Below are positions 20,381 through 25,110 of a stretch of 25,110 bases of DNA, one piece after another; positions within the stretch are counted from its first letter, which is position 1; each line of letters begins with the position of its first letter. The DNA comes from a virus: IMG/VR virus record IMGVR_UViG_3300035698_016868, positions 1 to 25,110 of that record; one strand, written 5' to 3'. Both the position numbers and the translations under genes were made by a program. The notes beneath the pieces were generated by a model that saw only the letters and a program-made list of their open reading frames with translations, searched no databases and had not been told where the DNA came from.

Positions 20381-20932
20381 ATGAATTTACCACATTATAA
20401 AAATTCAAAGGCATCTGTGAACAAATACGAATTTCTCGCAGGTAACCTTTTCGAAATTACGATACTACCACCTCCAGGTGTCGGAGGAGGTGAATTGTTG
20501 TTAGAGCATGTTAGAACTATCAGTGGATTAACTACTGAATTAGGTCAAGAGGCTGTCGAACAAGAATTTAAAACTGCAAAAAGGTCACACCTTAGTACAG
20601 TACCAACTAATACGGTTGTTGATTTAGCGATAAACTTTACCCTTAACTTAAATAACGATGACGAGAACTATGTGTATAAAACACTTAGAGATTGGAAAAG
20701 AATTGGTTATAATCCATTAACAGGTGAAATGGGATTAAAGAAAGATTATGCTGATGCGAAAATTATCGTAACAATGTATAATAGAATTGGTAATATTCAC
20801 TGGCAAAGAACTTTCCACGATTGTTTCATCAATGGTGATATTCCAGAACTTCCTTTAGATTATTCTTCAGGTGAACCTCTAGAAATGGAAGTTACTTTTA
20901 GAAGTGATTACTGGACTGAACAACAAGTTTAA
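20381..20932 (+). CDS. Tail tube protein (T4 gp19-like)
   Basis: At 183 residues it is close to T4 gp19 (163 aa). The pattern is that of the tube fold: YEFLAGNLFEITILPPPG (first strands), GGELLLEHVRTISGLTTELG, TVVDLAINFTLNLNNDDENY followed by a short helix (VYKTLRDWKRIGYNPLTGEM), KIIVTMYNRIGNIHWQRTFH, and the final EPLEMEVTFRSDYW. The stacked hexamers form the channel for DNA and are surrounded by the sheath. The order sheath then tube is the same as T4 genes 18 and 19, here interrupted by an endonuclease. A bidirectional terminator follows. Confidence 0.93.
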   Translation: MNLPHYKNSKASVNKYEFLAGNLFEITILPPPGVGGGELLLEHVRTISGLTTELGQEAVEQEFKTAKRSHLSTVPTNTVVDLAINFTLNLNNDDENYVYKTLRDWKRIGYNPLTGEMGLKKDYADAKIIVTMYNRIGNIHWQRTFHDCFINGDIPELPLDYSSGEPLEMEVTFRSDYWTEQQV

Positions 20933-20952
20933 GTTTAAAACAATTAAAAAAC

Positions 20953-20980
20953 AAAAGGGAATCATTTACGATTCCCTTTT
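20953..20980. terminator. Bidirectional terminator between converging genes
   Basis: AAAAGGGAATC (20953-20963) and GATTCCCTTTT (20970-20980) form a perfect 11-bp stem around ATTTAC, with an A-run on the left and a T-run on the right. It lies between the ends of the tube gene (plus) and the PhoH gene (minus), so it can end both transcripts. Confidence 0.92.
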
Positions 20981-20997
20981 TTTATGTCTATACTTTT

Positions 20998-21798
20998 CTA
21001 TGCAACTATTTTCCCGGAAGATTCTAGTTCATCGTAACGGTCTTCAATCTCATTAATGATGTCTGCTCTACTTTGGTCATTGCTTGTCATTTCAATTACC
21101 TTAAATCCTTTTATGTCTTGGAAATTTGTTATTAAAAATTCTAGACCAGATGTTTGTCCATTTGAACTATCTTTTTGTTGTGTATCACCTAGAATGATTA
21201 ACTTACAATTCTTTCCTATTCTTGATAATACAGTTCTTAAAATTGCATTGTTAATGTTTTGTGCTTCATCTAGAATGATTACACAGTTATTAAGTCCTAT
21301 ACCTCTAATATATGCAAGTGGTAAAAATTCTATAATTTGTGATGCTCTGGCATTTGCATAAATCATTGGATTTATGATTTGCTTAAAGTTAAAGTCATAA
21401 GAAAACATAAATGGTGCGATTTTTTCTTCCATTGTTCCTTTTAAGAAACCTATGTCTTCTGATTTGTTGTCTAGTGTCTTTACAGATTTAGTTAAGTACA
21501 ATTTAGTGTATGAACCTTGTTTGAATTCTTTCAAAGCACCTTGTATTGCTGAGAATGTTTTTCCTGTTCCTGGTTTACCATGTACGATGGTTATTGTGTT
21601 ATCATCATCTGCGATTGTTTTGATTATTAGTTTTTGATTAGGTGTTTTGCTTTTGAATTTTGAAACGGCAATGTTGTTTTTAAATTCTTTAATGCTAGGT
21701 TCGAATCCTTTTTCCATAATTGATTTAGTTTTAGTGTTACTGTTTAAGAACTCAGATACATCTTGTATATCTTCTTCTTTTAGATTTTTAGTTTTCAT
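20998..21798 (-). CDS. PhoH-like ATPase
   Basis: From the ATG at 21798 (GGAGAT just upstream, one of the few Shine-Dalgarno-like sites) the protein has 266 residues. ITIVHGKPGTGKT contains Walker A (G74-T81); VIILDEAQN (173-181) is Walker B with the D-E-A-Q box; LIILGDTQQKD has sensor residues G204-D205-T206-Q207. This is the PhoH order: NTPase core related to superfamily 1 helicases, with YLTKSVKTL and GFLKGTMEEKIAPF between. PhoH genes are common in large marine phages, and the family is associated with RNA metabolism and phosphate stress in bacteria. The first 50 residues are a polar extension. A TTG at 21825 is also open but less likely as start. Confidence 0.92.
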   Translation of the reverse strand: MKTKNLKEEDIQDVSEFLNSNTKTKSIMEKGFEPSIKEFKNNIAVSKFKSKTPNQKLIIKTIADDDNTITIVHGKPGTGKTFSAIQGALKEFKQGSYTKLYLTKSVKTLDNKSEDIGFLKGTMEEKIAPFMFSYDFNFKQIINPMIYANARASQIIEFLPLAYIRGIGLNNCVIILDEAQNINNAILRTVLSRIGKNCKLIILGDTQQKDSSNGQTSGLEFLITNFQDIKGFKVIEMTSNDQSRADIINEIEDRYDELESSGKIVA

Positions 21799-21825
21799 AT
21801 CTCCATATTTCAACTTCTTATACAA

Positions 21826-21833
21826 TATTTAAC
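21826..21833 (-). promoter_or_regulatory. Weak late-motif match GTTAAATA (phoH)
   Basis: CGTTAAATATTG on the minus strand has its GTTAAATA core 27 bases before the PhoH ATG. It shares TTAAATA with the stronger sites, but not the flanks. Confidence 0.28.
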
Positions 21834-21855
21834 GTATTCAATAAAGCGTAAAAGG

Positions 21856-21880
21856 GGAATGATTAACTAGATAACATTCC
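21856..21880 (-). terminator. Possible terminator overlapping the tape-measure stop
   Basis: GGAATG (21856-21861) and CATTCC (21875-21880) can pair across the stop codon of the tape-measure gene. On the minus strand CCTTTTACG follows. The stem is short and the loop 13 bases, so it is weaker than the others in the window. Confidence 0.42.
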
Positions 21881-24721
21881 ATTCTTTATTTCAACTTCTA
21901 TTCCTGATAATAATACTTCTCTGATAGAATCTAATTCTTCAATAATTGGTAAGAAATTAATGGCTGGTTGTGGATTAGAACCACCACCTGTTCCACCACC
22001 TGATGATGCTGATGTATTGATTTCAATACCGTTCATTTCAGCAACAACATTTTTCAATTTATCAAGTACTTTTTCTAAGTCACCAAAAGAATCTTTCATA
22101 TTCTTAGCGAACATACTTAAATTATAAGCAAGGTCATTTAATTTGTTTAGTTTTTTCAAATCCATATCGTTGATAGAATCCTTAACAGAAACAAACATTT
22201 TTCCAATCTTTTCAGTGTCTCCACCTTTCATCTTTTCAATCGCCCCAGCGAAGTAGTTGAATCCATCTAGTACTTTCTTACCTTTCTCCTCATCCAGTCC
22301 TTTTAAAGCATCTTTAGATAATGCCTGAACGAATGAGTTAATGGTTGCCTTGATGTTACTTGATAATTGTTGTTCATTGATAGGAATTTCCCCAAAGATT
22401 TTAGCAGAATTCGCTAATGCTTCTAATGGTTCACCTAATTCACCAAGCAACTTAATACCTTTTTCATAATCTGATGAAGAAAACCATCCACCATCTTTTT
22501 GTCCTAATTCTTCTAATGGATTAGTTAATGCTTTCACCATTGATTTGATGTTATCACCAACTTTCTGAGCGAAATCTTTATCCATTTCTTTATAGTCTGT
22601 AACAATCAATTCACCTTTTGCATTTTTACCATAAACAGGTATTTTCATATCTGCCCATGCTTGAATACCTGTAGCGAATCCACCTAAACTATTTCCTAAA
22701 CTTCCAAGTAAATCAATACCATTCCCAACAGGACCATCAAAAATTAATCCTTGACCAGCACCTAATCTACCTAAAATAGAATCAGAACCATCACCACCAG
22801 ATTTACCAACTAATGGTTCTACCATCATTTGAATATTTTCACCCATTTTCTGAGCAAAATCTGGACTAAGTTGTTTCGTACCTGTTAATATTAATTCACC
22901 TTTTGAATTAACACCATAAGTAGGAACTTGTAAGTTTGCCATACTTTGAATACCTAATGCAAAATTACCTAAACTATTTCCTAGTCTACCTAATAAATCA
23001 ATACCATTTCCAACCGGTCCATCGAAGAACCAACCTTGGTCTTTACCTAAATTGTATAATACAGAATCTTCACCAATTAAAGGTGTTAAAAATTCTTTAA
23101 TAGTTTCACCTACACGTTTTCCTAAATCTTTTCCTAATGGTTTTGTTCCAACAAGAACAAGTTTACCATCTTTTACAGCATATTCAGGTTCTTGTCCATT
23201 TGCGAATGCACTTAAACCTCTTGCAAATGCACCAATAGAATTACCTAAGTCACCTAATAGATTTGCACCAAACATTGCTTTATAAATATCTTCAAAACTA
23301 AATTTATCGAATATTTCAATGAATCCTGTTAATATTGTTTCTATTGAATATAATAATGAATCTGTATCTGAATCAACCCATTTAGATTCTTTAAAGTTTA
23401 ATAATCCTTGTGTGAATGCATAAACACCACCTGCAGCAATTGTCATTGCTGCAGCACCAGGAATAATTAACCAAGAAACTAATCCCCAACCAGCCATTGC
23501 AACACCAAGTCCTACAATTGCAGCACCTAACATTCCTATCATTTCCCAAGTTGGTTTCGCTTCCATCCATGTTTTTACTGCGAATGCAATTGGAATTAAC
23601 GAAACTGCCGCTAATAACATTCCAGCAGCACCAGGAATAATTAAACCACTAACAGCACCAGCTGTGGCCATGGCCAAACCTAATCCTACAACGGTAACAC
23701 CTAACATTGCTAACGTTTCCCATGGATTTGAAACACCACTTATGGCATCAATCCACATTTTAACAGCAACAGCAATTACAATTAAAGATACTGCACCAAT
23801 CATAAGTACAATTGCACCTTGTATAACATTTCCTTTAATTAATCCTATAATATAGAACGTACCAGCAAGAACTAATAACGAACCGGCCATTAAACCGAAT
23901 GCTATTAATGTGTTCATTGGTGAACCTAAAGTTTTAGATGCGATAATTACAACAGCAACTAAAATTGCAGTAGTGATTGCCATGAATAACATAGTCATTG
24001 CACCTGTTTTTAATGGTTTACTTGCTTTTGAAATCAAATAGTATGCAAGTGTAAGAACTAATAAAGAACCAGCAACAACAGCAAATGCCATAAACATTTT
24101 TATAGGGTCTCCTAATGCGAATGCTACCATTACAACAGTTAATGCGATAATAGCGGTTGCAAGTGCCATGTATAATAACATTTTTACACCTTTCTTTAAT
24201 TTCTTTGATGAATCACCTATCCAATTAAAAAATTTAACCCATAAGAATAGTAATGGTAATGTAGTTAATAAACCTATCAATAATAAAGGTGCTGCGAGAG
24301 CGACAAGTGCCGCAAACATCAGAATCTTTTTACCCATGTTAAACATAGATTCAACTAACTTGAATTTCTTTTCATCTATTTCATTTACAGCTTCTGCAAA
24401 CTTTTTAATAGATTTCGCTAAGGTGTCAAATCCTACTGCCATTCCTGTCAGCATTTTAGAACCACCTTTTTTGAATATTTTTTCTAGACTACCCCCACCA
24501 CCTTTAGCGAATAGTGAGATAGATGCAAATGTACCCTTAGTAAGTGCATTTGATATTTCTTTTAATAAACTTGTTTGTTTTGTAAGTTCTTTACCTATTT
24601 GTTTAGACAAAATGGTATTAGTCTTCTTTACACTAGTAAGAATAGCAACGTTTTGTTGAATATTGACATTCGCCAAATTTTCAATATTTTTTAATATCCC
24701 AGCAACTAAATTTTCACCCAT
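21863..24721 (-). CDS. Tape-measure-like tail protein with membrane segments and repeats
   Basis: The 952-residue protein has the features of a tail tape measure: great length, a helical N-terminus (NVAILTSVKKTNTILSKQIG), a large hydrophobic middle (about 130-440) with many membrane-length stretches such as LMFAALVALAAPLLLIGLL, and a low-complexity Gly-rich hinge near the C-terminus (SASSGGGTGGGSNPQP). Residues 486-760 hold three copies plus a partial copy of an 87-95 residue repeat. In tails it sets length inside the tube and is ejected, with hydrophobic parts thought to help DNA cross the inner membrane. The ATG overlaps by 8 bases the end of an upstream frame. It is on the opposite strand from sheath and tube, unlike T4 gene order. 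A large phage membrane protein of other use is the alternative. Confidence 0.78.
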   Translation of the reverse strand: MGENLVAGILKNIENLANVNIQQNVAILTSVKKTNTILSKQIGKELTKQTSLLKEISNALTKGTFASISLFAKGGGGSLEKIFKKGGSKMLTGMAVGFDTLAKSIKKFAEAVNEIDEKKFKLVESMFNMGKKILMFAALVALAAPLLLIGLLTTLPLLFLWVKFFNWIGDSSKKLKKGVKMLLYMALATAIIALTVVMVAFALGDPIKMFMAFAVVAGSLLVLTLAYYLISKASKPLKTGAMTMLFMAITTAILVAVVIIASKTLGSPMNTLIAFGLMAGSLLVLAGTFYIIGLIKGNVIQGAIVLMIGAVSLIVIAVAVKMWIDAISGVSNPWETLAMLGVTVVGLGLAMATAGAVSGLIIPGAAGMLLAAVSLIPIAFAVKTWMEAKPTWEMIGMLGAAIVGLGVAMAGWGLVSWLIIPGAAAMTIAAGGVYAFTQGLLNFKESKWVDSDTDSLLYSIETILTGFIEIFDKFSFEDIYKAMFGANLLGDLGNSIGAFARGLSAFANGQEPEYAVKDGKLVLVGTKPLGKDLGKRVGETIKEFLTPLIGEDSVLYNLGKDQGWFFDGPVGNGIDLLGRLGNSLGNFALGIQSMANLQVPTYGVNSKGELILTGTKQLSPDFAQKMGENIQMMVEPLVGKSGGDGSDSILGRLGAGQGLIFDGPVGNGIDLLGSLGNSLGGFATGIQAWADMKIPVYGKNAKGELIVTDYKEMDKDFAQKVGDNIKSMVKALTNPLEELGQKDGGWFSSSDYEKGIKLLGELGEPLEALANSAKIFGEIPINEQQLSSNIKATINSFVQALSKDALKGLDEEKGKKVLDGFNYFAGAIEKMKGGDTEKIGKMFVSVKDSINDMDLKKLNKLNDLAYNLSMFAKNMKDSFGDLEKVLDKLKNVVAEMNGIEINTSASSGGGTGGGSNPQPAINFLPIIEELDSIREVLLSGIEVEIKNGMLSS
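22380..23266 (-). repeat. Three and a half 87-95-aa repeats in the tape-measure gene
   Basis: Units start near residues 486 (ANLLGDLGNSIGAF), 575 (DLLGRLGNSLGNF), 670 (DLLGSLGNSLGGF) and, partial, 757 (KLLGELGEPLEAL). The shared order is L-L-G-x-L-G-N-S, a glycine-hydrophobic helix, P-x-Y-x-V/K-x-x-K-G-E-L, then a D-F-A-Q-K-x-G-x-N-I helix and F-D-G-P-V-G-N-G-I. DNA similarity is visible too (TTTCCTA and AATCAATACCATT blocks recur). The copies have diverged, so they are not recent duplications. Confidence 0.85.
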
Positions 24722-24773
24722 CTAACTTTAATAATTTTACATCTTCGGCATTGAGAAGTTTCCTAATTTTGTT
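24714..24773 (-). pseudogene. 3' fragment of a gene cut off by the HNH insertion
   Basis: Directly after the HNH stop codon the same frame reads NKIRKLLNAEDVKLLKLDG and stops at 24714, overlapping the tape-measure ATG (ATGGGTGA). It has no start codon. Its composition and coupling to the next start look like the natural C-terminus of the gene before the tape measure, displaced by the endonuclease. The remainder should lie beyond the right edge. Confidence 0.5.
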
Positions 24774-24776
24774 ATG

Positions 24777-24786
24777 TTATTTAATC
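24777..24786 (-). promoter_or_regulatory. Candidate late promoter GATTAAATAA (tape measure)
   Basis: GATTAAATAA on the minus strand includes the HNH stop codon (ATT AAA TAA) and ends 55 bases before the tape-measure ATG. The flank ACATAACAAAAT is close to the ACAAAACAAAG of the sites at 4.5 and 9.8 kb. Confidence 0.5.
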
Positions 24787-25110
24787 ATCCAATGTAGGGT
24801 ATTTCCAGATGGTGTACACCATTCTAAATTATACAAATAATTGTTGTGTTTATTTCTATCTAAATGATTAACAAACATCTCTTGATGGTTCTTTGGTATG
24901 TCTAAAAAAGACATAGCAACTAATCTATGAACTAAAAAAGTTTTTTGTATATTTTTGTGTTGTAATGTTATTGATTTATATTCTTTAGTAGAAATTTTCA
25001 TTAGATTTCCATTTTGACCTTTGAGTCTACCTTTGTTGCTAATTTTATACATATCATATCCTTGTATGTTTAAGTTTTTCCAAACTTCGCCTTCTATGAA
25101 AGAATTTTCT
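24777..25110 (-). CDS. NUMOD4-HNH homing endonuclease, partial at right edge
   Basis: The frame continues beyond the apparent ATG at 25052 to the window edge: ENSFIEGEVWKNLNIQGYDM, then YKISNKGRLKGQNGNLMKI. E-x-W-K-x-[IL]-x-G-Y-x-x-Y-x-[IV]-S-N-x-G-R is the NUMOD4 module that usually opens HNH homing endonucleases. LVHRLVAMSFLDIP and VNHLDRNKHNNYLYNLEWCT form the HNH metal-binding core (His, His, then Asn-Asn, N-L-E-W). It ends LHWMIK, the last codons overlapping a promoter-like motif. It would cut DNA at a site near the start of the tape-measure region in related phages. Gene length in the window is 110 codons; only the very N-terminus should be missing. Confidence 0.88.
   Translation of the reverse strand, partial: ENSFIEGEVWKNLNIQGYDMYKISNKGRLKGQNGNLMKISTKEYKSITLQHKNIQKTFLVHRLVAMSFLDIPKNHQEMFVNHLDRNKHNNYLYNLEWCTPSGNTLHWMIK

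Noticed and set aside
21700-21712. GGTTCGAATCC, a tRNA T-arm-like string
   Set aside because: It lies inside the PhoH coding sequence (residues GFEPS), and no acceptor, D or anticodon arms can be folded around it.
22380-23266. CRISPR-like spaced repeats
   Set aside because: The recurring DNA blocks are diverged codons of the 90-aa protein repeats in the tape-measure gene, with unequal spacing and no short identical repeats.
24168-24659. Plus-strand 163-aa ORF
   Set aside because: It is antisense to the N-terminal part of the tape-measure gene and has no leader or conserved motif.
24777-25110. Group I intron containing the HNH gene
   Set aside because: I could not find P7 or other core pairing in the short stretch after the HNH stop, and the 5' half is outside the window, so a free-standing insertion is equally likely.

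Overview
The window is a stretch of a contractile-tailed bacteriophage genome with T4-like gene content. It is AT-rich (roughly 30% GC by eye). The plus-strand tail sheath (16324-19464) and tail tube (20381-20932) are the strongest evidence. They are accompanied by a 952-residue tape-measure-like protein, a PhoH-type ATPase, an ECF-like sigma factor, a DEDDh exonuclease, a possible sliding clamp and two cell-wall hydrolases. Most starts lack a clear Shine-Dalgarno and sit behind A/T-rich leaders, and one TTTG...TATATTTAG promoter-like pair is visible. I therefore infer a Bacteroidota (Flavobacteriia-like) host, with moderate confidence.

Layout. 1-15464 is almost entirely minus strand: an MT-A70 methyltransferase cut by the left edge, a metallophosphoesterase, a decayed DUF932 gene, the clamp-like protein, a MazG-like pyrophosphohydrolase, a lysozyme-like protein, an ATP-grasp enzyme, ClpP, a zeta-like kinase, an exonuclease, an amidase, several small unknown genes, then the sigma factor. 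15465-15697 is the divergent control region. 15698-20932 is plus strand: a broken GIY-YIG endonuclease, sheath, a second GIY-YIG endonuclease, tube. 20953-25110 returns to the minus strand: PhoH, tape measure, and an HNH endonuclease cut by the right edge. Strong hairpin terminators separate the operons.

How it fits together. A motif close to GATTAAATAA lies 18-19 bases before the start of four genes (58-aa protein at 4470, ATP-grasp at 7349, zeta-like kinase at 9763, tail sheath at 16324), and also upstream of the tail tube and the tape-measure gene. I propose it as the phage late promoter, probably read by the sigma factor encoded here, by analogy with T4 gp55 and TATAAATA. Two of the minus-strand genes behind it encode proteins beginning M-K-x4-[F/I]-L-N-E and a third begins MKGLEQF. 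The first two resemble T4 capsid-targeting leaders ending in the prohead-protease site L-x-E, so an ATP-grasp ligase, a P-loop kinase and a small peptide may be packaged in the head and injected.

Homing endonucleases are the other theme: two GIY-YIG genes, one HNH gene and two short remnants. In all three larger genes the natural C-terminus overlaps a GATTAAATAA motif, so insertion may preserve or rebuild the downstream promoter. Several genes are visibly broken. Every inferred indel in the methyltransferase, DUF932 gene and GIY-YIG genes is a missing single base; there is also an in-frame stop in DUF932 and a 13-bp tandem duplication in a small gene. No tRNA, CRISPR array or insertion sequence was seen.
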